From the NCBI RefSeq assembly GCF_014656095.1, contig NZ_BNBT01000035.1, forward strand, positions 1 to 61,792: 61,792 nt of DNA, read 5' to 3'. Source of the stretch: Streptomyces longispororuber (lineage in GTDB: Bacteria; Actinomycetota; Actinomycetes; Streptomycetales; Streptomycetaceae). Below the pieces are notes generated by a model. It saw only the letters and a list, made by a program, of their open reading frames with translations, did no database searches and had not been told where the DNA came from. This document shows, piece by piece, positions 33,198-40,602 of this stretch (positions are counted from its first letter, which is position 1; each line of letters begins with the position of its first letter). The position numbers were made by a program, and so were the translations under genes.

Positions 33198-33650
33198 ATG
33201 CACGACACTTCCTCCGCCGCCGCGCCCGCGCCCGCCGCGGCGGCCCCGCCGGGCCGGGCGGCGGCCGGACGCGGCCCGGTCACGCTGCTGCTGGTCGTGG
33301 CCTCGCTCGCCTGCCTCGACACCCTGGTGCAAGGCCTGCTCGCCGGGATGCTCCTCAACGGCGACGTCGCGTCCGTCGACCCGCACGGCGCCAACGCCTA
33401 CGTCTTCGAACTCCTGGTGTTCCTCCAGGTCGTGGCCGCCGCCCTGGTACGGCGCCACGACCGGCGGCTGACATGGCCGCTGAAGGCCACCGTCGGCATC
33501 CTGGTCGCCACGTTCACGCAGACGATGCTGGGGCTTGAGGGCTCCCTCGCCGCGCACGTCACCCTGGGCGTCGCCCTGTGCGCCATGGAGACGGCACTCG
33601 TCCTGCGGGCCTTCTCCCTCCGCGCGGCGACCCCGCCCGCACCCCGCTGA
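33198..33650 (+). CDS. Four-span membrane protein (DUF6220-like)
   Basis: A 150-aa integral membrane protein with an Ala/Pro-rich N-terminus and four helices (about residues 28-53, 67-86, 93-114, 119-138). The layout resembles small DUF6220-type membrane proteins. It lies 68 bp after the NAD(P)-binding gene and is probably co-transcribed with it, hence also within the second ECF41 module, much as the DoxX protein accompanies the first. Confidence 0.7.
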   Translation: MHDTSSAAAPAPAAAAPPGRAAAGRGPVTLLLVVASLACLDTLVQGLLAGMLLNGDVASVDPHGANAYVFELLVFLQVVAAALVRRHDRRLTWPLKATVGILVATFTQTMLGLEGSLAAHVTLGVALCAMETALVLRAFSLRAATPPAPR

Positions 33651-33746
33651 GCAGCCGCTCCCGCCGTACGACGGGGGCTACGGTGAGCGTCGCCCGAGCG
33701 GAGCGGGCGGCAACGCGGGACGGGGCAGGAAAGGAAGGGGCGGGGC

Positions 33747-34472
33747 GTGGAGGACGGGCGGATCGTGACCGTGCGCGGGGAGCGGGAGCTGGCGGCGCGC
33801 GCCGGGGGCGTGTTCGCCCACGCGCGCGAGGAGTTCCTGTGCGGCGCCGAGGACCTGATGACCTGGAGCGGGGTGAACGCCGCCTTCCGCGAGGGCAACC
33901 GCCCGACGGTCCGCCCCGGCGGCGGGCTCGCCATGCGCAAGGTGTACTCCCGCCGCGCCCTCGGCGACCCCGAGTCCGAGCGGCGGCTGGCCGCCATCGC
34001 CGCGTCCGGCGCCCAGGTCCGCATCTCCGACGCCCCGCTGGCCCGCGAGGCCGTCGTCATCGACCGGCGCGTCGCCATCCTCGCGGGCCCGGAGTCCCGC
34101 GGCCCGCGCACGTACACCGTCGTACGCGTCCCCGAGGTCGTCGACGGCGTACGCGCCCTCCTGTACGCCACCTGGGAGGCCGCCGCCGACCTCCCCCTCG
34201 CCCTGGGCTCCGCCGGGACCCCCGCCCTGACCGAGGACGCCCGGCAGGTCCTCGCGGCCCTCGGCTCGGGCCTCACCGACGAGGCCGCCGCCCGGCACCT
34301 CGGCATGTCCCTGCGCACCTACCGCCGCCGCGTCGCCGACCTGATGGCCTCGCTGGGCGCCACCTCCCGCTTCCAGGCGGGCGTGCTCGCCTCGACCGCC
34401 GCGTCCGCGCCCAGCGCCAGCTCCGCCCATACCGTCTTGCCGACGTCCCGGCCCGCCACCCCCCACGCCTGA
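33747..34472 (+). CDS. LuxR-type regulator with PLD-like sensor segment
   Basis: A 241-aa regulator. The N-terminal two thirds resemble the TrmB/PLD-like sensor of actinobacterial LuxR-type proteins (VYSRRALGDPESERRLAA, then DAPLAREAVVIDRRVAILAGP). The GerE-type helix-turn-helix is at about 155-215 (LTEDARQVLAALGSGLTDEA, LGMSLRTYRRRVADLM). GTG 33747 follows GGAAGGGG. The last 27 residues read through the opposite strand of the convergent ATPase gene, a 154-bp overlap, and look like extension rather than fold. The target is unknown. Confidence 0.78.
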   Translation: MEDGRIVTVRGERELAARAGGVFAHAREEFLCGAEDLMTWSGVNAAFREGNRPTVRPGGGLAMRKVYSRRALGDPESERRLAAIAASGAQVRISDAPLAREAVVIDRRVAILAGPESRGPRTYTVVRVPEVVDGVRALLYATWEAAADLPLALGSAGTPALTEDARQVLAALGSGLTDEAAARHLGMSLRTYRRRVADLMASLGATSRFQAGVLASTAASAPSASSAHTVLPTSRPATPHA

Positions 34473-34834
34473 GCCAGCGCCGCCACCAGCACGAGGCCGC
34501 GGCCCGACTCGGCGTCCGGCGGCGGCAGTCGCACCGTCTCGGGCGGTACGTCCTCGCCGCGCGTGTCCGCCGCCTCGATGCGCAGCACTCCCCCGGCGAC
34601 CAGCAGGCGCAGCTCGAAGCTCCGCCCCGGCACCCGGCCGTGCGTCGCCGCGTTCGCCGCCAGCTCGGCCACCACCTGGGCCGCCGCGTCGGAGAGTTCG
34701 CTGCCGTACGGGATGCCCCAGCCGTCCAGCCGGTGCCGGGCGAGGCGTCTGGCGAGCCGGGCGCCTCCCGGGGTCGCGCTGATGCGCTGTGTGAACACGT
34801 GTGCTGCTGTGGGGGTTTGCACCTGGCGTGACAT
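34319..34834 (-). CDS. Anti-sigma-type ATP-binding protein (HATPase_c_2)
   Basis: A 171-aa GHKL ATPase-like protein of the RsbW/SpoIIAB class. The N-box is ELAANAATHG near residue 62, the G1 box DTRG near 92 and the G2 box ESGRGLVLVAALA near 112. In Streptomyces such proteins recur beside Scr1/WhiJ-type XRE regulators and DUF397 proteins, as here, where the divergent genes at 34991 and 35821 complete the trio. ATG 34834 or GTG 34843 could start it. Its C-terminal 50 residues overlap the convergent LuxR-type gene. It may be a developmental switch, not a classical anti-sigma factor. Confidence 0.82.
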   Translation of the reverse strand: MSRQVQTPTAAHVFTQRISATPGGARLARRLARHRLDGWGIPYGSELSDAAAQVVAELAANAATHGRVPGRSFELRLLVAGGVLRIEAADTRGEDVPPETVRLPPPDAESGRGLVLVAALAQAWGVAGRDVGKTVWAELALGADAAVEASTPAWKREVAPSEAIRSATRRR

Positions 34835-34879
34835 GGCGCCCACGGTGACCTCGGCCGACCCGCCTCCGGTAGGTACCCG

Positions 34880-34906
34880 ACTCGTACGCTGCGTAAGTGT
34901 ACGAGT
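34880..34906. promoter_or_regulatory. Nested palindromic operator in the WhiJ-like divergent region
   Basis: ACTCGTAC (34880-34887), 11 bp, GTACGAGT (34899-34906) forms a perfect 8-bp inverted repeat. Inside it TACGC-T-GCGTA (34885-34895) is a second perfect palindrome. The site lies between the divergent ATPase and XRE genes and is the natural target of the XRE protein. Confidence 0.55.
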
Positions 34907-34990
34907 GCTCCGTGTAGACAGCGGGGGTGACGGACCGTAAGCATGGGCGCGTTGGCGGGGACGGTAAGCGAGCGTCAGGGGATACCCGTG

Positions 34991-35821
34991 ATGTCGTCAA
35001 GCACGCCGGGCTCCATCGAGCCCGAACCGACCGATGGACTCAAGGCGTTCGGCGCGGCCTTGAAGAGCTTCCGCAAGCGCGCCGGGTACACGCAGGAGTC
35101 ACTGGGGCCCGAGATCGGCTACTCGGCCCACTTCATCGCCTCCGTCGAACAGGGCAGGCGCTTCCCGCCACCGCGCTTCGTGGACCAGGTGGAGCTGACG
35201 CTGGACGCCTTCGGGACGCTGCGGCTGATCGCCAACCAGCTCTCCCGGCAGAAGGGGTTGGCGTCGTGGTTCCGGCGCTGGGCGGACCTGGAGCAGGAGG
35301 CCCTCAGCCTCTATACGTACGAGTGCCGCCTGATCCCTGGTCTGTTGCAGACCGAGGCGTACGCGCGCACGCTGTTCGCCGATCAACTGCCGCCTCTCAG
35401 CGACGAAAAGCTGGAGGCACAGTTGGCGGCGCGCAATGAACGTCAGAAGCTGCTGACCGAGCGGCCTAACACGGCTTACAGCTTCATCCTGGAGGAGCAC
35501 CTGTTCTTGCGGAACATCGGCGGGCACGAAGTCACGCGGGAACTTATCGGCCACGTGCTCCAACTCGCCGAGCGACGGAACATCGAGGTCCAGATCATGC
35601 CCTTGGCACGTGGGAGCCACGCAGGCCTACACGGCCCCATCCGGCTGCTGGAGACTCGGGAGAACACGTGGTTCGCGTACAACGAGGGACAGGAAAGCGG
35701 ACTTCTCATCACCGACGCCAAGGTGATCAGCGTGCTCCAGATGCGGTATGCCAGGATGCGCTCACAGGCTCTCACCCCCGAAGACTCGGTGAGCCTCCTG
35801 GAGCGGATGCGAGGAGCATGA
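34991..35821 (+). CDS. Scr1/WhiJ-type XRE regulator (DUF5753)
   Basis: A 276-aa regulator. The N-terminal XRE helix-turn-helix (FGAALKSFRKRAGYTQESLG, SYSAHFIASVEQGRR region near 20-60) is followed by the DUF5753 ligand/partner domain with its landmark YECRLIPGLLQTEAYAR near 110 and IQIMPL-like EVQIMPLARGSHAGL near 215. ATG 34991 was chosen; AGGGGAT lies upstream. Such proteins pair with a DUF397 protein encoded next door, and the next gene overlaps its stop by one base within ATGATGA, so translation is coupled. WhiJ relatives influence aerial growth and antibiotic timing. Confidence 0.85.
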   Translation: MSSSTPGSIEPEPTDGLKAFGAALKSFRKRAGYTQESLGPEIGYSAHFIASVEQGRRFPPPRFVDQVELTLDAFGTLRLIANQLSRQKGLASWFRRWADLEQEALSLYTYECRLIPGLLQTEAYARTLFADQLPPLSDEKLEAQLAARNERQKLLTERPNTAYSFILEEHLFLRNIGGHEVTRELIGHVLQLAERRNIEVQIMPLARGSHAGLHGPIRLLETRENTWFAYNEGQESGLLITDAKVISVLQMRYARMRSQALTPEDSVSLLERMRGA

Positions 35822-36069
35822 TGAGCACTCCCGAACTGGCGTGGTTCAAGAGCAGTTACAGCGGAAGCTCGGGCGACGACTGCATTGAAGTCGCACTCAC
35901 CTGGCACAAGTCCAGCTACAGCAGCGGCTCCGGTGACGACTGCGTGGAAATAGCCGCCTGCCCCAGCACCATCCACATCCGCGACTCCAAGCGCCCGGAC
36001 GGGCCCCGGCTCTCCGTGGCCCCGGGGGCGTGGGCCGACTTCGTCGCGTACACGGGGGAGGGTCAGTAG
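35821..36069 (+). CDS. DUF397 protein with duplicated motif
   Basis: An 82-aa acidic partner of the XRE protein. DUF397 proteins normally have about 60-65 residues and one W-x-KSSYS-x-GSGDDC-x-E-x-A motif. Here the motif occurs twice in tandem, WFKSSYSGSSGDDCIEVA and WHKSSYSSGSGDDCVEIA, before the usual HIRDSKRPDGPRLSV and a terminal aromatic segment (WADFVAY). ATG 35821 overlaps the XRE stop; ATG 35818 is equally possible. The protein probably binds and modulates the XRE regulator. It overlaps the convergent protease gene by 7 bp. Confidence 0.85.
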   Translation: MSTPELAWFKSSYSGSSGDDCIEVALTWHKSSYSSGSGDDCVEIAACPSTIHIRDSKRPDGPRLSVAPGAWADFVAYTGEGQ

Positions 36070-36737
36070 CCCACCCTCAGCCCGTGCGCGCTCAGGATCG
36101 AGGCCAGGGGCTGGTGGTACGTCGTGCCGCCCGAGGCGCAGTTGCCGCTGCCGCCGACGACGACGCCCAGGCCGCTGTCGCCGCTGAAGGTGGGGCCGCC
36201 GGAGTCGCCGGGCTCGGCGCAGAGGGAGGCGCGGAAGAGGCCGTGCACCGTGCCCTGGGGGTAGGTGACCGAGACCTTCACGGCCTGGACGGTGCCGCAG
36301 TGGATGCCCGTCACGGGTCCGCTGCGGCACGCCGACTGGCCGGGTACGGGCCTCGGGGCGCGGTTGACGCGGATGACCTGCGAACCGGCGGTGACGATCT
36401 CGCTCGGGTACGAGAAGTCGGGGTGGAGGTAGCGCACGAGCGCGTAGTCGCTGTTCGGGAAGACGACGGTCTCGGTGACGCCCACCTGGGCGGTGAGGCG
36501 GGCGTCGGCGTACCACCGGGTGCCGACGGTGCCGCAGTGGCCCGCCATGATGCCGTAGTGGTGGGTGCCGTTCGTGGTGTTGAAGGCGACGACGCAGCGG
36601 CCGGCGGGGCTGTACAGGACGGTGCCGCCGCGCAGGGGTGTCGGGGCGGCGGCGGCGGCCCCAGGGGCCGTGACCAGGGCGAGGGCGCCGAGGAGCGCGG
36701 CGCACAGGAGCTGGACGAGGGCGGTGCGGGGTCGCAT
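36063..36737 (-). CDS. Secreted trypsin-like serine protease (S1, streptogrisin-like) without propeptide
   Basis: A 224-aa secreted protease. A signal peptide (about 1-31) is followed directly by the protease domain. The triad is complete: H67 in GIMAGHCG, D97 in NSDYALV and S179 in EPGDSGGP. Three cysteine pairs typical of alpha-lytic-like enzymes are present (48/68, 137/147, 173/200 approximately). Streptogrisins usually carry a folding propeptide of 70 or more residues; none fits here. AGGAGG lies before ATG 36737. It degrades extracellular protein; specificity is not predicted. Confidence 0.87.
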   Translation of the reverse strand: MRPRTALVQLLCAALLGALALVTAPGAAAAAPTPLRGGTVLYSPAGRCVVAFNTTNGTHHYGIMAGHCGTVGTRWYADARLTAQVGVTETVVFPNSDYALVRYLHPDFSYPSEIVTAGSQVIRVNRAPRPVPGQSACRSGPVTGIHCGTVQAVKVSVTYPQGTVHGLFRASLCAEPGDSGGPTFSGDSGLGVVVGGSGNCASGGTTYHQPLASILSAHGLRVGY

Positions 36738-36978
36738 GGCGCCTCCTGCGGGGAAGGGGGCAGGCGCCGCCATTGTGGCGGAGGGCCCGCGCGGGGGCGC
36801 TCGCGCGGACCGGGACCGTTACAGAGGCGGGCGGGGCCGGGCGGCGTGCGGTGATCCTCACGGTTGGGCGAGCGGCGTTGAAGTCGCGGTGAGGGGCGGG
36901 GGATGCTGCTGCGTACGAGGATGATCCGGCCCGGCAGGAAGGCACCGCACCCATGCGCGACATCGTGAGTGGACCGTC

Positions 36979-37833
36979 ATGGCAGCAGTAGTAGCAGGGG
37001 CAGGCGAAGCAGTTGTCGTCGACCTGTTCACCTATCCGGTGAAGGGGTGCGCGGGGGTGCGGGTCGCGGAGAGCGACCTGACCCCGGCCGGGCTCGCGCA
37101 CGACCGTACGTTCATGGTGGTCGACCCGGCGGGGGTGTACCGCACGCAGCGCGCGACCCCGCGGCTCGCGGTCGTACGGCCCGAGGTGAGCTGGGACGGC
37201 GGGCGGCTGACGCTGCGGGCGCCGGACGCGGAGCCGCTGGAGTTCGCGGTGGACACGGAGTCGGCGCGGCGGGACGTGGACCTGTTCGGAGCCCCCTTCA
37301 CGGGCATCGACCAGGGTGAGGCGGCCGCGCGGTGGCTGTCGCGGGTGCTCGGTGTGGAGAGCAGGCTGGTGCGGGTGCCGCCCGAGCACGACCGGCGGAC
37401 GGACGGCCTGCACCCGGGGACGTCCGGCTACGCCGACAGCGGGGCCCTGCACATGCTGTCGCGGGCCACGTTCGACGACCTCAACCGGCGGATCACCGAG
37501 GCCGGGCGGTCCGCCGTGGCGATGAGCCGGCTGCGGCCCAACGTCGTGGTGGACGGCTGGGACGAGCCGCACCGGGAGGACCGGCCCCTGGGCATCCGCA
37601 TCGGCAACACGGAACTGGGCTTCGCCAAGCTCGCGTTGCGCTGTGCCGTCACCCTCGTCGACCAGGCGAGCGGCGAGCGCGCCGGGCCCGAGCCGCTGCG
37701 GACGCTGGCCACGTACCGGCGGCAGCCCGGCGGGGGCGTGGCGCTCGGCGCGAAGTACTCGGTGCTGCGGACGGGGAAGCTGGCCGTCGGCGACCAACTG
37801 GCCGTCACCGCCTGGCAGTCCGAGCCGCGCTGA
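36979..37833 (+). CDS. MOSC domain protein
   Basis: A 284-aa protein with the N-terminal beta-barrel (VVDLFTYPVKGCAGV, GLAHDRTFMVVD) and C-terminal MOSC domain (SRLRPNVVVDG, ALRCAVTLVDQASGER). The Cys in LRCAVT is the position that binds the molybdenum cofactor in mARC/YcbX-type enzymes, which reduce N-hydroxylated compounds or add sulfur to the cofactor. There is no signal peptide; it acts in the cytosol. It stands alone, 241 bp from the divergent protease. Confidence 0.85.
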   Translation: MAAVVAGAGEAVVVDLFTYPVKGCAGVRVAESDLTPAGLAHDRTFMVVDPAGVYRTQRATPRLAVVRPEVSWDGGRLTLRAPDAEPLEFAVDTESARRDVDLFGAPFTGIDQGEAAARWLSRVLGVESRLVRVPPEHDRRTDGLHPGTSGYADSGALHMLSRATFDDLNRRITEAGRSAVAMSRLRPNVVVDGWDEPHREDRPLGIRIGNTELGFAKLALRCAVTLVDQASGERAGPEPLRTLATYRRQPGGGVALGAKYSVLRTGKLAVGDQLAVTAWQSEPR

Positions 37834-37858
37834 GCGCGGGCCGGTGCGCGCGGGCCGG

Positions 37859-38752
37859 TCAGGGCCGGGCCGGTCCCGGCGTACGGGACGGGGGCACCGG
37901 CTCCCCCGCGAGGAAGGGGAGCAGCAGGTCCAGGAGGCGCCGGGGGCGGTGCAGCGGGATGATGTGGCCGCAGTCGTCGAGGACGCGCGCGGTGAGGTCG
38001 TCGGTGACGGGGCGCAGTTGGCGTGCCAGGGCGTCGCCGACCGGGTGGGCGCCGACCGCCAGCGTCGGAGCCGTGAGCCTCGCCGTGGCGACGGCCTGCT
38101 CGATCCGGGCCGCGCTCTCGGGCAGGGCGCGGTAGGGGGCGAAGGCGCGGCGCAGGGCGTCCCGTCCGGTGTGGGCGCGTACGAAGGCGTCCCGGACGCG
38201 CGGCGGCACGCCGTCGCCGAGCGTGCCCGCGTCCAGGAACCAGTCGACGTAGCGGGCCTCGTTGCCCGCCAGGACGGACTCCGCGAGGCCGGGTACGGCG
38301 TGGAAGCCGAACCACCACGGGGGCCCGGAGGCGAGGAACTCCTCGGCTCCGGGCAGGCGGCCGAGCAGGGACTCCATCACCACGAGCCGTCGCACCAGGC
38401 CGGGGCGGCGCATGGCCAGGAGGAACGCGGGCGGCGTACCGGCGTCGATGCCGACCACGTCGGCGCCGGTCACACCGAGCGCCCGGAGCAGGGCCGCGGC
38501 GTCGTCGGCCAGCGTTCCGGCGTCGTACCCGGCGTCCGTTCCGGCGTCGTATCCGGCAGCGGCCGGGCCGCCGGTGCCGAAGTCGTGCAGGTCCGGGGCG
38601 ATGACGGTGCGGCGGGCGGCCAGCGCGGGCATGACCTCCCGCCACAGCTCCCAGGTGTGCGGGAAGCCGTGCAGCAGCAGGACGGCCGGTCCCATGCCCT
38701 CCACGGCCACATGGACGTCCCTTTCGCCGACGGTGACGCGCAGTTCGGGCAT
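37859..38752 (-). CDS. Alpha/beta hydrolase, epoxide hydrolase/dehalogenase-like
   Basis: A 297-aa alpha/beta hydrolase. The oxyanion motif HGFPHTW near 28 and the nucleophile elbow VVGIDAGTPP near 102 use Asp rather than Ser, as in epoxide hydrolases and haloacid/haloalkane dehalogenases. The His is in DDCGHIIPLHRP near 263. A short repeat GYDAGTDAGYDAGT precedes the elbow. ATG 38752 gives the family start. It is divergent from an HxlR-type regulator that probably controls it. The substrate (epoxide or halide) is unknown. Confidence 0.82.
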   Translation of the reverse strand: MPELRVTVGERDVHVAVEGMGPAVLLLHGFPHTWELWREVMPALAARRTVIAPDLHDFGTGGPAAAGYDAGTDAGYDAGTLADDAAALLRALGVTGADVVGIDAGTPPAFLLAMRRPGLVRRLVVMESLLGRLPGAEEFLASGPPWWFGFHAVPGLAESVLAGNEARYVDWFLDAGTLGDGVPPRVRDAFVRAHTGRDALRRAFAPYRALPESAARIEQAVATARLTAPTLAVGAHPVGDALARQLRPVTDDLTARVLDDCGHIIPLHRPRRLLDLLLPFLAGEPVPPSRTPGPARP

Positions 38753-38799
38753 GCGAGAACTCCTGGTGAAAGGTGGTAACCGAAGGTGACGTGGCAACC

Positions 38800-38811
38800 G
38801 TAGGGAACTAC
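38800..38811. promoter_or_regulatory. GTAG-GGAA-CTAC palindrome between hydrolase and HxlR genes
   Basis: A perfect 4-4-4 palindrome in the 106-bp divergent region. GGTAACC and further GGT half-sites lie 20-30 bp to its left. It suits binding by the HxlR dimer encoded at 38859. Confidence 0.4.
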
Positions 38812-38858
38812 CCTCGGCCCTCCAAGACGGCACTTTCCCCTCAGGTGGTGAGCCCGAA

Positions 38859-39248
38859 GTGACCACGTCCCCGCGCGGTGACCTCTTCGATCCGCTGTGC
38901 CCGACGCGGCAGCTCCTGGACCGGATCGGCACCAAGTGGACGTCCATGGCGGTCAAGGTGCTCGCCGAGGCGGCGCCCGGCGAGGTGCGCTTCGCCGACC
39001 TGCGGCGCCGGATGCCGGGCATCTCGCAGAAGATGCTCTCCGTCACCTTGCGGAGCCTGGTGCGCGACGGCCTCGTGGCCCGCCGGGTGGAGGACACCGT
39101 GCCGCCCGCGGTGCACTACCGGCTCACCGACCTCGGCCGCTCCCTGGAAGTGCCGCTGGCCGCGCTGCGCGCCTGGGCCGAGGAGCACATGCCGCTGATC
39201 GACGACCTGAACCGGCGCACCCCCCACCGCACCACCTCCCCCGACTAG
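38859..39248 (+). CDS. HxlR family winged-helix regulator
   Basis: A 129-aa single-domain HxlR protein: CPTRQLLDRIGTKWT near 14-28, the recognition helix region FADLRRRMPGISQKMLSVTL near 45-64 and the wing VHYRLTDLGRSL near 85-97. The conserved N-terminal Cys14, a redox or electrophile sensor in some relatives, is present. GTG 38859 has AGGTGG upstream. It likely senses a reactive compound that the divergent hydrolase removes, and represses both genes through the GTAG-N4-CTAC site. Confidence 0.85.
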   Translation: MTTSPRGDLFDPLCPTRQLLDRIGTKWTSMAVKVLAEAAPGEVRFADLRRRMPGISQKMLSVTLRSLVRDGLVARRVEDTVPPAVHYRLTDLGRSLEVPLAALRAWAEEHMPLIDDLNRRTPHRTTSPD

Positions 39249-39292
39249 AACGAACGCTCTACCCAGCACCGCACTCGTTCCCCGCACCCCCA

Positions 39293-39356
39293 TTTTGGAG
39301 CAGCCGCTTCAAAACGTGCTACCGTCCCCTCTTGTTTTGGAGCGACCGCTTCACAA
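39293..39356 (+). promoter_or_regulatory. Two TetR-type operators overlapping the exporter promoter
   Basis: TTTTGGAGC-AGCC-GCTTCAAAA (39293-39314) and TTTTGGAGC-GACC-GCTTCACAA (39335-39356) are near-perfect palindromes 42 bp apart, four helical turns. A TTGGAG -35 lies in the first, and TACCGT (39320-39325) between them can serve as -10. The TetR gene at 40603 is the probable owner. Confidence 0.6.
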
Positions 39357-39386
39357 CTGACGCGCAAGCAGGGAGAGGGGACCCGT

Positions 39387-40592
39387 ATGCCGCTCGCGGT
39401 CTACGTGTTGGCGCTCGGCATCTTCACGCAGGGGACGTCGGAGTTCATGCTGTCCGGCCTGTTGCCGGGCATGGCGGCGGACCTGGGCGTGTCCGTGCCC
39501 GACGCCGGGCTGCTGGTCTCGGCGTTCGCGATCGGCATGGTCGTCGGGGCGCCGCTGCTCGCGGTGGCGACCCTGCGCTGGCCGCGCCGCACGGCGCTGG
39601 TGATCCTGCAGGCGGTGTTCGTCCTGGGCCACGTCGCGGGCGCGCTGGCGCCGGGGTACGCGGTGCTGTTCGCGACGCGGGTGGTCAGCGCCCTGGCGTA
39701 CGCGGGATTCTGGGGCGTGGCCGTGGCGACGGCCGTGGCCCTCGTCCCGGCCGGGGCCAAGAGCAGGGCGGTGGCGCTGGTCGCGGGCGGGCTGACCCTC
39801 GCGACGATCGTGGGCGTGCCCGCGGGCACCGTACTGAGCCAGTCCGCGGGGTGGCGGGCCGCGTTCTGGGCGGTCGCGGCGGCGACGGTGGTGAGCCTGG
39901 TGTGCACGGTGGTCGCGGTACCGGGCGGCGGCGGGCGGGACGGACAGGGCGAGGTGCCCTCCGTGCGGGCGGAGCTGCGCGGCATGGCGCGCCCGCAGCT
40001 CTGGCTGTCGTACGCCGTCACGGCCTTCGCCTTCGGCGCGGTCATCGTGACCTTCAGCTACCTGGCCCCGCTGCTCACCGACGAGACGGGGATCGGCGAG
40101 GGCTGGGTGGCCGCCGTGCTCGCGCTGTTCGGGGCGGGCGGCATGCTCGGGCTCGTGCTCGGCGGCCGGACCGCGCGGGGGCACGCGGCCGCGACCCTGG
40201 CGTGGGGGCTCGGCGCGCTGGCGGTGGTCTCGGGGGCGCTCGCACTGGCCGCGGACTCGGCGGCGGCGGTCGTGGTCGCGCTGGTCGTCCTGCTCGGCGC
40301 GGCCGGGTACGTCACCAACCCCGCCCTCCAGTCCCGGGTCTTCACCCTGGCACCGCACGCGCCCACGCTGGTCGGCGCCACGAACACGGCGGCCTTCAAC
40401 GTCGGCAACACGCTCGCGCCGATGCTGGGCGGGGCCGCCCTCGACGCCGGGTACGGGTACGCGTCGGTCGCCTGGGTGGGCGCGGGGCTCGCGGCGCTCG
40501 GGTGCGGGGCCGCGCTGTGGGCGGGCCTGCTGGAGCGGCGGACGGCCACCGCGTCCCGGACGGGTTTGGAAAGGGTTGTCCAGAACGCGTAG
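39387..40592 (+). CDS. MFS efflux transporter, Cmx/CmrA-type
   Basis: A 401-aa, 12-helix drug exporter. The start MPLAVYVLALGIFTQGTSEF with FMLSGLLPGMAADLGVS and DAGLLVSAFAIGMVVGAPL resembles the actinobacterial chloramphenicol exporters (Cmx/CmlR) closely, and the helix 5 motif VAGGLTLATIVGVPAGTVL is of the antiporter type. It exports a drug from the cytosol using the proton gradient; chloramphenicol-like or other aromatic amphiphiles are inferred. The ATG follows GGGAGAGG. Paired operators cover its promoter, and the TetR gene follows after 10 bp. Confidence 0.85.
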   Translation: MPLAVYVLALGIFTQGTSEFMLSGLLPGMAADLGVSVPDAGLLVSAFAIGMVVGAPLLAVATLRWPRRTALVILQAVFVLGHVAGALAPGYAVLFATRVVSALAYAGFWGVAVATAVALVPAGAKSRAVALVAGGLTLATIVGVPAGTVLSQSAGWRAAFWAVAAATVVSLVCTVVAVPGGGGRDGQGEVPSVRAELRGMARPQLWLSYAVTAFAFGAVIVTFSYLAPLLTDETGIGEGWVAAVLALFGAGGMLGLVLGGRTARGHAAATLAWGLGALAVVSGALALAADSAAAVVVALVVLLGAAGYVTNPALQSRVFTLAPHAPTLVGATNTAAFNVGNTLAPMLGGAALDAGYGYASVAWVGAGLAALGCGAALWAGLLERRTATASRTGLERVVQNA

Positions 40593-40595
40593 GGT
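40566..40595 (+). promoter_or_regulatory. Internal promoter for a leaderless tetR transcript
   Basis: TTGGAA (40566-40571), 18 bp, TAGGGT (40590-40595) ends 7 bp before the tetR ATG at 40603. The first three bases of the -10 are the stop codon of the exporter gene. Confidence 0.5.
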
Positions 40596-40602
40596 CCCGC
40601 GC

